Source: Prosapia bicincta (lineage: Eukaryota > Arthropoda > Insecta > Hemiptera > Cercopidae). From it: a stretch of 64,000 nt of DNA. Location: NCBI GenBank assembly GCA_036971475.1, contig JBAIZL010000028.1, forward strand, positions 434,001-498,000, in the 5' to 3' direction. A program made the position numbers and the translations under genes. Shown here piece after piece: positions 25,501 through 40,889 of the stretch (position 1 is the first letter of the stretch; every line of letters begins with the position of its first letter). The notes below the pieces were generated by a model. It saw nothing but the letters and a program-made list of their open reading frames with translations. It ran no database searches and was not told the origin of the DNA.

Positions 25501-26380
25501 TAATGCATTCAATAATGTAAGGCCTAAAAAGGTATCATTGAAAGCACACGATACGTGCAAAGCTCTTTTCTGTACACAGAATATCGGTTATCCATAAATC
25601 ATGATGAAGCCACCATCAACATATCATTTGAGAGATATCTTCAGAGACGTATCAGTAAATAATAGTACCTAATGCATTCAATAATGTAAGGCCTAAAAAG
25701 GTATCATTGAAAGCACACGATACAAGTAAAGCTCTTCTGTGTACACAGAATATCGGTTATCCATAAATCATAATGAAGCCACCATCAACATATCCTTTGA
25801 GAAATATCTTCAGAGACGTATCAGTAAATAATAGTAATGCATTCAATAATGTAAGGCCTAAAAAGGTATCATTGAAAGCACACGATACGTGCAAAGCTCT
25901 TCTCTGTACACAGAATATCGGTTATCCATAAATCATAATGAAGCCACCATCAACATATCATTTGAGAGATATCTTCAGAGACGTATCAGTAAATATTAGT
26001 AATCCATTCAATAATGTAAGGCCTAAAAATTTATCAGTGAAAGCACACGATACGAGCAAAGCTCTTTTCTGTACACAGAATATCGGTTATCCATAAATCA
26101 TAATGAAGCCACCATCAACATATCATTTGAGAAATATCTTCAGAGACGTATCAGTAAATAATAGTAATGCATTCAATAATGTAAGGCCTAAAAATGTACC
26201 ACTGAAAGCACACGATACGAGCAAAGCTCTTTTCTGTACACAGAATATCGGTTATCCATAAATCATAATGAAGCCACCATCAACATATCCTTTGAGAAAT
26301 ATCTTCAGAGACGTATCAGTAAATAATAGTAATGCATTCAATAATGTAAGGCCTAAAAAGGTATCATTGAAAGCACACGA

Positions 26381-29300
26381 TACCTGCAAAGCTCTTCTCT
26401 GTACACAGAATATCGGTTATCCATAAATCATAACGAAGCCACCATCAACATATCATTTGAGAAATATCTTCAGAGACGTATCAGTAAATAATAGTACCTA
26501 ATGCATTCAATAATGTAAGGCCTAAAAATGTATCAGTGAAAGCACATGATACAAGCAAAGCTCTTCTCTGTACACAGAATATCGGTTAACCATAAATCAT
26601 AATGAAGCCACCATCAACATATCATTTGAGAAATATCTTCAGAGACGTATCAGTAAATAATAGTAATGCATTCAATAATGTAAGGCCTAAAAATGTACCA
26701 CTGAAAGCACACGATTCGAGCAAAGCTCTTTTCTGTACACAGAATATCGGTTATCCATAAATCATAATGAAGCCACCATCAACATATTCTTTGAGAAATA
26801 TCTTCAGAGACGTATCAGTAAATAATAGTAATGCATTCAATAATGTAAGGCCTAAAAAGGTATCATTGAAAGCACACGATACGTGCAAAGCTCTTTTCTG
26901 TACACAGAATATCGGTTATCCATAAATCATAATGAAGCCACCATCAACATGTCATTTGAGAGATATCTTCAGAGACGTATCAGTAAATAATAGTAATACA
27001 TTCAATAATGTAAGGCCTAAAAATGTATCAGTGAAAGCACACATTACAAGCAAAGCTCTTCTCTGTACACAGAATATCGGTTATCCATAAATCATAATGA
27101 AGCCACCATCAACATATCATTTGAGAGATATCTTCAGAGAAGTATCAGTAAATAATAGTAATGCATTCAATAATGTAAGGCCTAAAAATGTATCAGTGAA
27201 AGCACACGATACGAGCAAAGCTCTTTTCTGTACACAGAATATCGGTTATCCATAAATCATAATGAAGCCACCATCAACATATCATTTGAGAAATATCTTC
27301 AGAGACGTATCAGTAAATAATAGTAATGCATTCAATAATGTAAGGCCTAAAAGTGTACCACTGAAAGCACACGATACGAGCAAAGCTCTTTTCTGTACAC
27401 AGAATATCGGTTATCCATAAATCATAATGAAGCCACCATCAACATATCCTTTCAGAAATATCTTCAGAGACGTATCAGTAAATAATAGTAATGCATTCAA
27501 TAATGTAAGGCCTAAAAAGGTATCATTGAAAGCACACGATACGTGCAAAGCTCTTTTCTGTACACAGAATATCGGTTATCCATAAATCATAATGAAGCCA
27601 CCATCAACATATCATTTGAGAAATATCTTCAGAGACGTATCAGTAAATAATAGTAATGCATTCAATAATGTAAGGCCTTAAAAGGTATCATTGAAAGCAC
27701 ACGATACGTGCAAAGCTCTTCTCTGTACACAGAATATCGGTTATCCATAAATCATAATGAAGCCACCATCAACATATCATTTGAGAGATATCTTCAGAGA
27801 CGTATCAGTAAATAATAGTAATCCATTCAATAATGTAAGGCCTAAAAATTTATCAGTGAAAGCACACGATACGAGCAAAGCTCTTTTCTGTACACAGAAT
27901 ATCGGTTATCCATAAATCATAATGAAGCCACCATCAACATATCATTTGAGAAATATCTTCAGAGACGTATCAGTAAATAATAGTAATGCATTCAATAATG
28001 TAAGGCCTAAAAATGTACCACTGAAAGCACACGATACGAGCAAAGCTCTTTTCTGTACACAGAATATCGGTTATCCATAAATCATAATGAAGCCACCATC
28101 AACATATCCTTTGAGAAATATCTTCAGAGACGTATCAGTAAATAATAGTAATGCATTCAATAATGTAAGGCCTAAAAAGGTATCATTGAAAGCACACGAT
28201 ACCTGCAAAGCTCTTCTCTGTACACAGAATATCGGTTATCCATAAATCATAATGAAGCCACCATCAACATATCATTTGAGAAATATCTTCAGAGACGTAT
28301 CAGTAAATAATAGTAATATATTCAATAATGTAAGGCCTAAAAATGTATCAGTGAAAGCACACGATACGAGCAAAGCTCTTTTCTGTACACAGAATATCGG
28401 TTATCCATAAATCATAATGAAGCCACCATCAACATATCATTTGAGAAATATCTTCAGAGACGTATCAGTAAATAATAGTAATGCATTCAATAATGTAAGG
28501 CCTAAAAATGTATCAGTGAAAGCACACGATACGAGCAAAGCTCTTTTCTGTACACAGAATATCGGTTATCCATAAATCATAATGAAGCCACCATCAACAT
28601 ATCATTTGAGAAATATCTTCAGAGACGTATCAGTAAATAATAGTAATACATTCAATAATAAAAGGCCTAAAAATGTATCAGTGAAAGCACACGATAGAAG
28701 CAAAGCTCTTCTGTGTACACAGAATATCGGTTATCCATAAATCATAATGAAGCCACCATCAACATATCCTTTGAGAAATATCTTCAGAGACGTATCAGTA
28801 AATAATAGTAATGCATTCAATAATGTAAGGCCTAAAAAGGTATCATTGAAAGCACACGATACGTGCAAAGCCCTTTTCTGTACACAGAATATCGGTTATC
28901 CATAAATCATAAGGAAGCCACCATCAACATATCATTTGAGAGATATCTTCAGAGACGTATCAGTAAATAATAGTAATACATTCAATAATGTAAGGCCTAA
29001 AAATGTATCAGTGAAAGCACACATTACAAGCAAAGCTCTTCTCTGTACACAGAATATCGGATATCCATAAATCATAATGAAGCCACCATCAACATATCAT
29101 TTGAGAGATATCTTCAGAGACGTATCAGTAAATAATAGTAATGCATTCAATAATGTAAGGCCTAAAAATGTATCAGTGAAAGCACACGATACGAGCAAAG
29201 CTCTTTTCTGTACACAGAATATCGGTTATCCATAAATCATAATGAAGCCACCATCAACATATCCTTTCAGAAATATCTTCAGAGACGTATCAGTAAATAA

Positions 29301-32300
29301 TAGTAATGCATTCAATAATGTAAGGCCTAAAAAGGTATCATTGAAAGCACACGATACGTGCAAAGCTCTTTTCTGTACACAGAATATCGGTTATCCATAA
29401 ATCATAATGAAGCCACCATCAACATATCCTTTGAGAAATATCTTCAGAGACGTATCAGTAAATAATAGTAATGCATTCAATAATGTAAGGCCTAAAAAGG
29501 TATCATTGAAAGCACACGATACGTGCAAAGCTCTTCTCTGTACACAGAATATCGGTTATCCATAAATCATAATGAAGCCACCATCAACATATCATTTGAG
29601 AGATATCTTCAGAGACGTATCAGTAAATAATAGTAATGCATTCAATAATGTAAGGCCTAAAAATTTATCAGTGAAAGCACACGATACGAGCAAAGCTCTT
29701 TTCTGTACACAGAATATCGGTTATCCATAAATCATAATGAAGCCACCATCAACATATCATTTGAGAAATATCTTCAGAGACGTATCAGTAAATAATAGTA
29801 ATGCATTCAATAATGTAAGGCCTAAAAATGTACCACTGAAAGCACACGATACGAGCAAAGCTCTTTTCTGTACACAGAATATCGGTTATCCATAAATCAT
29901 AATGAAGCCACCATCAACATATCCTTTGAGAAATATCTTCAGAGACGTATCAGTAAATAATAGTAATGCATTCAGTAATGTAAGGCCTAAAAAGGTATCA
30001 TTGAAAGCACACGATACCTGCAAAGCTCTTCTCTGTACACAGAATATCGGTTATCCATAAATCATAATGAAGCCACCATCAACATATCATTTGAGAAATA
30101 TCTTCAGAGACGTATCAGTAAATAATAGTACCTAATGCATTCAATAATGTAAGGCCTAAAAATGTATCAGTGAAAGCACATGATACAAGCAAAGCTCTTC
30201 TCTGTACACAGAATATCGGTTAACCATAAATCATAATGAAGCCACCATCAACATATCATTTGAGAGATATCTTCAGAGACGTATCAGTAAATAATAGTAA
30301 TGCATTCAATAATGTAAGGCCTAAAAATGTACCACTGAAAGCACACGATTCGAGCAAAGCTCTTTTCTGTACACAGAATATCGGTTATCCATAAATCATA
30401 ATGAAGCCACCATCAACATATCCTTTGAGAAATATCTTCAGAGACGTATCAGTAAATAATAGTAATGCATTCAATAATGTAAGGCCTAAAAAGGTATCAT
30501 TGAAAGCACACGATACGTGCAAAGCTCTTTTCTGTACACAGGATATCGGTTATCCATAAATCATAATGAAGCCACCATCAACATATCATTTGAGAGATAT
30601 CTTCAGAGACGTATCAGTAAATAATAGTAATACATTCAATAATGTAAGGCCTAAAAATGTATCAGTGAAAGCACACATTACAAGCAAAGCTCTTCTCTGT
30701 ACACAGAATATCGGTTATCCATAAATCATAATGAAGCCACCATCAACATATCATTTGAGAGATATCTTCAGAGACGTATCAGTAAATAATAGTAATGCAT
30801 TCAATAATGTAAGGCCTAAAAATGTATCAGTGAAAACACACGATACGAGCAAAGCTCTTTTCTGTACACAGAATATCGGTTATCCATAAATCATAATGAA
30901 GCCACCATCAACATATCATTTGAGAAATATTTTCAGAGACGTATCAGTAAATAATAGTAATGCATTCAATAATGTAAGGCCTAAAAGTGTACCACTGAAA
31001 GCACACGATACGAGCAAAGCTCTTTTCTGTACACAGAATATCGGTTATCCATAAATCATAATGAAGCCACCATCAACATATCCTTTCAGAAATATCTTCA
31101 GAGACGTATCAGTAAATAATAGTAATGCATTCAATAATGTAAGGCCTAAAAAGGTATCATTGAAAGCACACGATACGTGCAAAGCTCTTTTCTGTACACA
31201 GAATATCGGTTATCCATAAATCATAATGAAGCCACCATCAACATATCCTTTGAGAAATATCTTCAGAGACGTATCAGTAAATAATAGTAATGCATTCAAT
31301 AATGTAAGGCCTAAAAAGGTATCATTGAAAGCACACGATACGTGCAAAGCTCTTCTCTGTACACAGAATATCGGTTATCCATAAATCATAATGAAGCCAC
31401 CATCAACATATCATTTGAGAGATATCTTCAGAGACGTATCAGTAAATAATAGTAATCCATTCAATAATGTAAGGCCTAAAAATTTATTAGTGAAAGCACA
31501 CGATACGAGCAAAGCTTTTTTCTGTACACAGAATATCGGTTATCCATAAATCATAATGAAGCCACCATCAACATATCATTTGAGAAATATCTTCAGAGAC
31601 GTATCAGTAAATAATAGTAATGCATTCAATAATGTAAGGCCTAAAAATGTACCACTGAAAGCACACGATACGAGCAAAGCTCTTTTCTGTACACAGAATA
31701 TCGGTTATCCATAAATCATAATGAAGCCACCATCAACATATCCTTTGAGAAATATCTTCAGAGACGTATCAGTAAATAATAGTAATGCATTCAATAATGT
31801 AAGGCCTAAAAAGGTATCATTGAAAGCACACGATACCTGCAAAGCTCTTCTCTGTACACAGAATATCGGTTATCCATAAATCATAATGAAGCCACCATCA
31901 ACATATCATTTGAAAAATATCTTCAGAGACGTATCAGTAAATAATAGTACCTAATGCATTCAATAATGTAAGGCCTAAAAATGTATCAGTGAAAGCACAT
32001 GATACAAGCAAAGCTCTTCTCTGTACACAGAATATCGGTTAACCATAAATCATAATGAAGCCACCATCAACATATCATTTGAGAAATATCTTCAGAGACG
32101 TATCAGTAAATAATAGTAATGCATTCAATAATGTAAGGCCTAAAAATGTACCACTGAAAGCACACGATTCGAGCAAAGCTCTTTTCTGTACACAGAATAT
32201 CGGTTATCCATAAATCATAATGAAACCACCATCAACATATCCTTTGAGAAATATCTTCAGAGACGTATCAGTAAATAATAGTAATGCATTCAATAATGTA

Positions 32301-33653
32301 AGGCCTAAAAAGGTATCATTGAAAGCACACGATACGTGCAAAGCTCTTTTCTGTACACAGAATATCGGTTATCCATAAATCATAATGAAGCCACCATCAA
32401 CATATCATTTGAGAGATATCTTCAGAGACGTATCAGTAAATAATAGTAATACATTCAATAATGTAAGGCCTAAAAATGTATCAGTGAAAGCACACATTAC
32501 AAGCAAAGCTCTTCTCTGTACACAGAATATCGGTTATCCATAAATCATAATGAAGCCACCATCAACTTATCATTTGAGAGATATCTTCAGAGACGTATCA
32601 GTAAATAATAGTAATGCATTCAATAATGTAAGGCCTAAAAATGTATCAGTGAAAGCACACGATACGAGCAAAGCTCTTTTCTGTACACAGAATATCGGTT
32701 ATCCATAAATCATAATGAAGCCACCATCAACATATCATTTGAGAAATATCTTCAGAGACGTATCAGTAAATAATAGTAATGCATTCAATAATGTAAGGCC
32801 TAAAAGTGTACCACTGAAAGCACACGATACGAGCAAAGCTCTTTTCTGTACACAGAATATCGGTTATCCATAAATCATAATGAAGCCACCATCAACATAT
32901 CCTTTCAGAAATATCTTCAGAGACGTATCAGTAAATAATAGTAATGCATTCAATAATGTAAGGCCTAAAAAGGTATCATTGAAAGCACACGATACGTGCA
33001 AAGCTCTTTTCTGTACACAGAATATCGGTTATCCATAAATCATAATGAAGCCACCATCAACATATCCTTTGAGAAATATCTTCAGAGACGTATCAGTAAA
33101 TAATAGTAATGCATTCAATAATGTAAGGCCTAAAAAGGTATCATTGAAAGCACACGATACGTGCAAAGCCTTTCTCTGTACACAGAATATCGGTTATCCA
33201 TAAATCATAATGAAGCCACCATCAACATATCATTTGAGAGATATCTTCAGAGACGTATCAGTAAATAATAGTAATCCATTCAATAATGTAAGGCCTAAAA
33301 ATTTATCAGTGAAAGCACACGATACGAGCAAAGCTCTTTTCTGTACACAGAATATCGGTTATCCATAAATCATAATGAAGCCACCATCAACATATCATTT
33401 GAGAAATATCTTCAGAGACGTATCAGTAAATAATAGTAATGCATTCAATAATGTAAGGCCTAAAAATGTACCACTGAAAGCACACGATACGAGCAAAGCT
33501 CTTTTCTGTACACAGAATATCGGTTATCCATAAATCATAATGAAGCCACCATCAACATATCCTTTGAGAAATATCTTCAGAGACGTATCAGTAAATAATA
33601 GTAATGCATTCAATAATGTAAGGCCTAAAAAGGTATCATTGAAAGCACACGAT
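26381..33653 (+). repeat. Four tandem 11-monomer HOR units (1815-1819 bp)
   Basis: TACCTGCAAAG recurs at 26381, 28200, 30015, 31834 and 33653, giving spacings of 1819, 1815, 1819 and 1819. CCTTTCAGAAAT recurs with the same spacing (TTCAG at 27451, 29266, 31085 and 32904). The 1819-bp units contain one 169-bp monomer and the 1815-bp unit contains none. The second unit differs in its first few monomers, which look exchanged with another variant order. This is the clearest regular HOR in the window. Confidence 0.92.
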
Positions 33654-33949
33654 ACCTGCAAAGCTCTTCTCTGTACACAGAATATCGGTTATCCATAAAT
33701 CATAATGAAGCCACCATCAACATATCATTTGAGAAATATCTTCAGAGACGTATCAGTAAATAATAGTACCTAATGCATTCAATAATGTAAGGCCTAAAAA
33801 TGTATCAGTGAAAGCACACGATACAAGCAAAGCTCTTCTCTGTACACAGAATATCGGTTAACCATTAATCATAATGAAGCCACCATCAACATATCATTTG
33901 AGAGATATCTTCAGAGACGTATCAGTAAATAATAGTAATACATTCAATA

Positions 33950-36590
33950 ATGTAAGGCCTAAAAATGTATCAGTGAAAGCACGCGATACGAGCAAAGCTC
34001 TTTTCTGTACACAGAATATCGGTTATCCATAAATCATAATGAAGCCACCATCAACATATCATTTGAGAAATATCTTCAGAGACGTATCAGTAAATAATAG
34101 TAATACATTCAATAATGTAAGGCCTAAAAATGTATCAGTGAAAGCACGCGATACGAGCAAAGCTCTTTTATGTACACAGAATATCGGTCATCCATAAATC
34201 ATAATGAAGCCACCATCAACATATCATTTGAGAAATATCTTCAGAGACGTATCAGTAAATAATAGTAATACATTCAATAATGTAAGGCCTAAAAATGTAT
34301 CAGTGAAAGCACACGATACGAGCAAAGCTCTTTTCTGTACACAGAATATCGGTTATCCATAAATCATAATGAAGCCACCATCAACATATCATTTGAGAGA
34401 TATCTTCAGAGACGTATCAGTAAATAATAGTAATACATTCAATAATGTAAGGCCTAAAAATGTATCAGTGAAAGCACACGATACGAGCAAAGCTCTTTTC
34501 TGTACACAGAATATCGGTTATCCATAAATCATAATGAAGCCACCATCAACATATCATTTGAGAAATATCTTCAGAGACGTATCAGTAAATAATAGTAATA
34601 CATTCAATAATGTAAGGCCTAAAAATGTATCAGTGAAAGCACACATTACAAGCAAAGCTCTTCTCTGTACACAGAATATCGATTATCCATAAATCATAAT
34701 GAAGCCACCATCAACATATCATTTGAGAGATATCTTCAGAGACGTATCAGTAAATAATAGTAATGCATTCAATAATGTAAGGCCTAAAAATGTATCAGTG
34801 AAAGCACACGATACGAGCAAAGCTCTTTTCTGTACACAGAATATCGGTTATCCATAAATCATAATGAAGCCACCATCAACATATCATTTGAGAAATATCT
34901 TCAGAGACGTATCAGTAAATAATAGTAATACATTCAATAATGTAAGGCCTAAAAATGTATCAGTGAAAGCACACGATACGAGCAAAGCTCTTTTCTGTAC
35001 ACAGAATATCGGTTATCCATAAATCATAATGAAGCCACCATCAACATATCATTTGAGAAATATCTTCAGAGACGTATCAGTAAATAATAGTAATATATTC
35101 AATAATGTAAGGCCTAAAAATGTATCAGTGAAAGCACACGATACGAGCAAAGCTCTTTTCTGTACACAGAATATCGGTTATCCATAAATCATAATGAAGC
35201 CACCATCAACATATCATTTGAGAAATATCTTCAGAGACGTATCAGTAAATAATAGTAATGCATTCAATAATGTAAGGCCTAAAAATGTATCAGTGAAAGC
35301 ACACGATACGAGCAAAGCACTTTTCTGTACACAGAATATCGGTTATCCATAAATCATAATGAAGCCACCATCAACATATCATTTGAGAAATATCTTCAGA
35401 GACGTATCAGTAAATAATAGTAATACATTCAATAATGTAAGGCCTAAAAATGTATCAGTGAAAGCACACGATACAAGCAAAGCTCTTCTGTGTACACAAA
35501 ATATCGGTTATCCATAAATCATAATGAAGCCACCATCAACATATCATTTGAGAAATATCTTCAGAGACGTATCAGTAAATAATAGTAATGCATTCAATAA
35601 TGTAAGGCCTAAAAATGTATCAGTGAAAGCACACATTACAAGCAAAGCTCTTCTCTGTACCCAGAATATCGGTTATCCATAAATCATAATGAAGCCACCA
35701 TCAACATATCATTTGAGAGATATCTTCAGAGACGTATCAGTAAATAATAGTAATGCATTCAATAATGTAAGGCTTAAAAATGTATCAGTGAAAGCACACG
35801 ATACGAGCAAAGCTCTTTTCTGTACACAGAATATCGGTTATCCATAAATCATAATGAAGCCACCATCAACATATCATTTGAGAAATATCTTCAGAGACGT
35901 ATCAGTAAATAATAGTAATGCATTCAATAATGTAAGGCCTAAAAATGTACCACTGAAAGCACACGATACGAGCAAAGCTCTTTTCTGTACACAGAATATC
36001 GGTTATCCATAAATCATAATGAAGCCACCATCAACATATCCTTTGAGAAATATCTTCAGAGACGTATCAGTAAATAATAGTAATGCATTCAATAATGTAA
36101 GGCCTTAAAAGGTATCATTGAAAGCACACGATACGTGCAAAGCTCTTTTCTGTACACAGAATATCGGTTAGCCATAAATCATAATGAAGCCACCATCAAC
36201 ATATCATTTGAGAAATATCTTCAGAGACGTATCAGTAAATAATAGTACCTAATGCATTCAATAATGTAAGGCCTAAAAATGTATCAGTGAAAGCACACGA
36301 TACAAGCAAAGCTCTTCTCTGTACACAGAATATCGGTTAACCATAAATCATAATGAAGCCACCATCAACATATCATTTGAGAAATATCTTCAGAGACGTA
36401 TCAGTAAATAATAGTAATGCATTCAATAATGTAAGGCCTAAAAATGTACCACTGAAAGCACACGATTCGAGCAAAGCTCTTTTCTGTACACAGAATATCG
36501 GTTATCCATAAATCATAATGAAGCCACCATCAACATATCCTTTGAGAAATATCTTCAGAGACGTATCAGTAAATAATAGTAATGCATTCA
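33950..36590 (+). repeat. 2.6-kb segment duplicated 6941 bp downstream (copy 1)
   Basis: ACGCGATACG at 33981 and 40922, ATATCGGTCATCC at 34181 and 41122, and CCAGAATATC at 35661 and 42602 are all 6941 bp apart (42 monomers). After a 1-bp loss at 43164 in the second copy, the offset becomes 6940. The monomer order is the same throughout, including the TATCGATTATCC and AGCACTTTTCTG variants. Confidence 0.88.
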
Positions 36591-37360
36591 ATAATGTAAG
36601 GCCTAAAAAGGTATCATTGAAAGCACACGATACGTGCAAAGCTCTTTTCTGTACACAGAATATCGGTTATCCATAAACATAATGAAGCCACCATCAACAT
36701 ATCATTTGAGAGATATCTTCAGAGACGTATCAGTAAATAATAGTAATACATTCAATAATGTAAGGCCTAAAAATGTATCAGTGAAAGCACACATTACAAG
36801 CATAGCTCTTCCCTGTACACAGAATATCGGTTATCCATAAATCATAATGAAGCCACCATCAACATATCATTTGAGAGATATCTTCAGAGACGTATCAGTA
36901 AATAATAGTAATGCATTCAATAATGTAAGGCCTAAAAATGTATCAGTGAAAGCACACGATACGAGCAAAGCTCTTTTCTGTACACAGAATATCGGTTATC
37001 CATAAATCATAATGAAGCCACCATCAACATATCATTTGAGAAATATCTTCAGAGACGTATCAGTAAATAATAGTAATGCATTCAATAATGTAAGGCCTAA
37101 AAGTGTACCACTGAAAGCACACGATACGAGCAAAGCTCTTTTCTGTACACAGAATATCGGTTATCCATAAATCATAATGAAGCCACCATCAACATATCCT
37201 TTCAGAAATATCTTCAGAGACGTATCAGTAAATAATAGTAATGCATTCAATAATGTAAGGCCTAAAAAGGTATCATTGAAAGCACACGATACGTGCAAAG
37301 CTCTTTTCTGTACACAGAATATCGGTTATCCATAAATCATAATGAAGCCACCATCAACAT

Positions 37361-38350
37361 ATCCTTTGAGAAATATCTTCAGAGACGTATCAGTAAATAA
37401 TATAAATGCATTCAATAATGTAAGGCCTAAAAAGGTATCATTGAAAGCACACGATACGTGCAAAGCTCTTCTCTGTACACAGAATATCGGTTATCCATAA
37501 ATCATAATGAAGCCACCATCAACATATCATTTGAGAGATATCTTCAGAGACGTATCAGTAAATAATAGTAATCCATTCAATAATGTAAGGCCTAAAAATT
37601 TATCAGTGAAAGCACACGATACGAGCAAAGCTCTTTTCTGTACACAGAATATCGGTTATCCATAAATCATAATGAAGCCACCATCAACATATCCTTTGAG
37701 AAATATCTTCAGAGACGTATCAGTAAATAATAGTAATGCATTCAATAATGTAAGGCCTAAAAAGGTATCATTGAAAGCACACGATACGTGCAAAGCTCTT
37801 CTCTGTACACAGAATATCGGTTATCCATAAATCATAATGAAGCCACCATCAACATATCATTTGAGAGATATCTTCAGAGACGTATCAGTAAATAATAGTA
37901 ATCCATTCAATAATGTAAGGCCTAAAAATTTATCAGTGAAAGCACACGATACGAGCAAAGCTCTTTTCTGTACACAGAATATCGGTTATCCATAAATCAT
38001 AATGAAGCCACCATCAACATATCCTTTGAGAAATATCTTCAGAGACGTATCAGTAAATAATAGTAATGCATTCAATAATGTAAGGCCTAAAAAGGTATCA
38101 TTGAAAGCACACGATACCTGCAAAGCTCTTCTCTGTATACAGAATATCGGTTATCCATAAATCATAATGAAGCCACCATCAACATATCATTTGAGAGATA
38201 TCTTCAGAGACGTATCAGTAAATAATAGTAATCCATTCAATAATGTAAGGCCTAAAAATTTATCAGTGAAAGCACGCGATACGAGCAAAGCTCTTTTCTG
38301 TACACAGAATATCGGTTATCCATAAATCATAATGAAGCCACCATCAACAT
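37361..38350 (+). repeat. 330-bp dimeric HOR, three copies
   Basis: Two monomer types alternate: CCTTTGAGAAAT with AAAAAGGTATCATTG, then AATCCATTC with AAATTTATCAG. ATCCTTTGAG falls at 37361, 37691 and 38021, exactly 330 bp apart. The alternation breaks down after about 38350. Confidence 0.85.
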
Positions 38351-40889
38351 ATCATTTGAGAGATATCTTCAGAGACATATCAGTAAATAATAGTAATGCA
38401 TTCAATAATGTAAGGCCTAAAAATTTATCAGTGAAAGCACACGATACGAGCAAAGCTCTTTTCTGTACACAGAATATCGGTTATCCATAAATCATAATGA
38501 AGCCACCATCAACATATCCTTTGAGAAATATCTTCAGAGACGTATCAGTAAATAATAGTAATGCATTCAATAATGTAAGGCCTAAAAAGGTATCATTGAA
38601 AGCACACGATACGTGCAAAGCTCTTCTCTGTACACAGAATATCGGTTATCCATAAATCATAATGAAGCCACCATCAACATATCATTTGAGAAATATCTTC
38701 AGAGACGTATCAGTAAATAATAGTAATGCATTCAATAATGTAAGGCCTAAAAAGGTATCATTGAAAGCACACGATACGTGCAAAGCTCTTCTCTGTACAC
38801 AGAATATCGGTTATCCATAAATCATAATGAAGCCACCATCAACATATCATTTGAGAGATATCTTCAGAGACGTATCAGTAAATAATAGTAATCCATTCAA
38901 TAATGTAAGGCCTAAAAATTTATCAGTGAAAGCACACGATACGAGCAAAGCTCTTTTCTGTACACAGAATATCGGTTATCCATAAATCATAATGAAGCCA
39001 CCATCAACATATCATTTGAGAAATATCTTCAGAGACGTATCAGTAAATAATAGTAATCCATTCAATAATGTAAGGCCTAAAAATGTATCAGTGAAAGCAC
39101 ACGATATGTGCAAAGCTCTTTTCTGTACACAGAATATCGGTTATCCATAAATCATAATGAAGCCACCATCAACATATCCTTTGAGAAATATCTTCAGAGA
39201 CGTATCAGTAAATAATAGTAATGCATTCAATAATGTAAGGCCTAAAAAGGTATCATTGAAAGCACACGATACCTGCAAAGCTCTTCTCTGTACACAGAAT
39301 ATCGGTTATCCATAAATCATAATGAAGCCACCATCAACATATCATTTGAGAAATATCTTCAGAGACGTATCAGTAAATAATAGTACCTAATGCATTCAAT
39401 AATGTAAGGCCTAAAAATGTATCAGTGAAAGCACACGATACAAGCAAAGCTCTTCTCTGTACACAGAATATCGGTTAACCATTAATCATAATGAAGCCAC
39501 CATCAACATATCATTTGAGAGATATCTTCAGAGAAGTATCAGTAAATAATAGTAATACATTCAATAATGTAAGGCCTAAAAATGTATCAGTGAAAGCACG
39601 CGATACGAGCAAAGCTCTTTTCTGTACACAGAATATCGGTTATCCATAAATCATAATGAAGCCACCATCAACATATCATTTGAGAGATATCTTCAGAGAC
39701 GTATCAGTAAATAATAGTAATACATTCAATAATGTAAGGCCTAAAAATGTATCAGTGAAAGCACACGATACGAGCAAAGCTCTTTTCTGTACACAGAATA
39801 TCGGTTATCCATAAATCATAATGAAGCCACCATCAACATATCATTTGAGAGATATCTCCAGAGACGTATCAGTAAATAATAGTAATGCATTCAATAATGT
39901 AAGGCCTAAAAATGTATCAGTGAAAGCACACGATACGAGCAAAGCTCTTTTCTGTACACAGAATATCGGTTATCCATAAATCATAATGAAGCCGCCATCA
40001 ACATATCATTTGAGAAATATCTTCAGAGACGTATCAGTAAATAATATTAATGCATTCAATAATGTAAGGCCTAAAAGTGTACCACTGAAAGCACACGATA
40101 CGAGCAAAGCTCTTTTCTGTACACAGAATATCGGTTATCCATAAATCATAATGAAGCCACCATCAACATATCCTTTGAGAAATATCTTCAGAGACGTATC
40201 AGTAAATAATAGTAATGCATTCAATAATGTAAGGCCTAAAAAGGTATCATTGAAAGCACACGATACGTGCAAAGCTCTTCTCTGTACACAGAATATCGGT
40301 TATCCATAAATCATAATGAAGCCCCCATCAACATATCATTTGAGAGATATCTTCAGAGACGTATCAGTAAATAATAGTAATCCATTCAATAATGTAAGGC
40401 CTAAAAATTTATCAGTGAAAGCACACGATACGAGCAAAGCTCTTTTCTGTACACAGAATATCGGTTATCCATAAATCATAATGAAGCCACCATCAACATA
40501 TCATTTGAGAAATATCTTCAGAGACGTATCAGTAAATAATAGTAATGCATTCAATAATGTAAGGCCTAAAAATGTACCACTGAAAGCACACGATACGAGC
40601 AAAGCTCTTTTCTGTACACAGAATATCGGTTATCCATAAATCATAATGAAGCCACCATCAACATATCCTTTGAGAAATATCTTCAGAGACGTATCAGTAA
40701 ATAATAGTAATGCATTCAATAATGTAAGGCCTAAAAAGGTATCATTGAAAGCACACGATACCTGCAAAGCTCTTCTCTGTACACAGAATATCGGTTATCC
40801 ATAAATCATAATGAAGCCACCATCAACATATCATTTGAGAAATATCTTCAGAGACGTATCAGTAAATAATAGTACCTAATGCATTCAAT

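Noticed and set aside
11464..36840. Small protein family encoded by the short plus-strand frames of 61-107 codons
   Set aside because: These are readings of the satellite in its one mostly open frame. Each normal monomer has a stop in CCATAAATC, and neighbouring length variants shift the frame. There is no start context, intron or codon bias to support genes.
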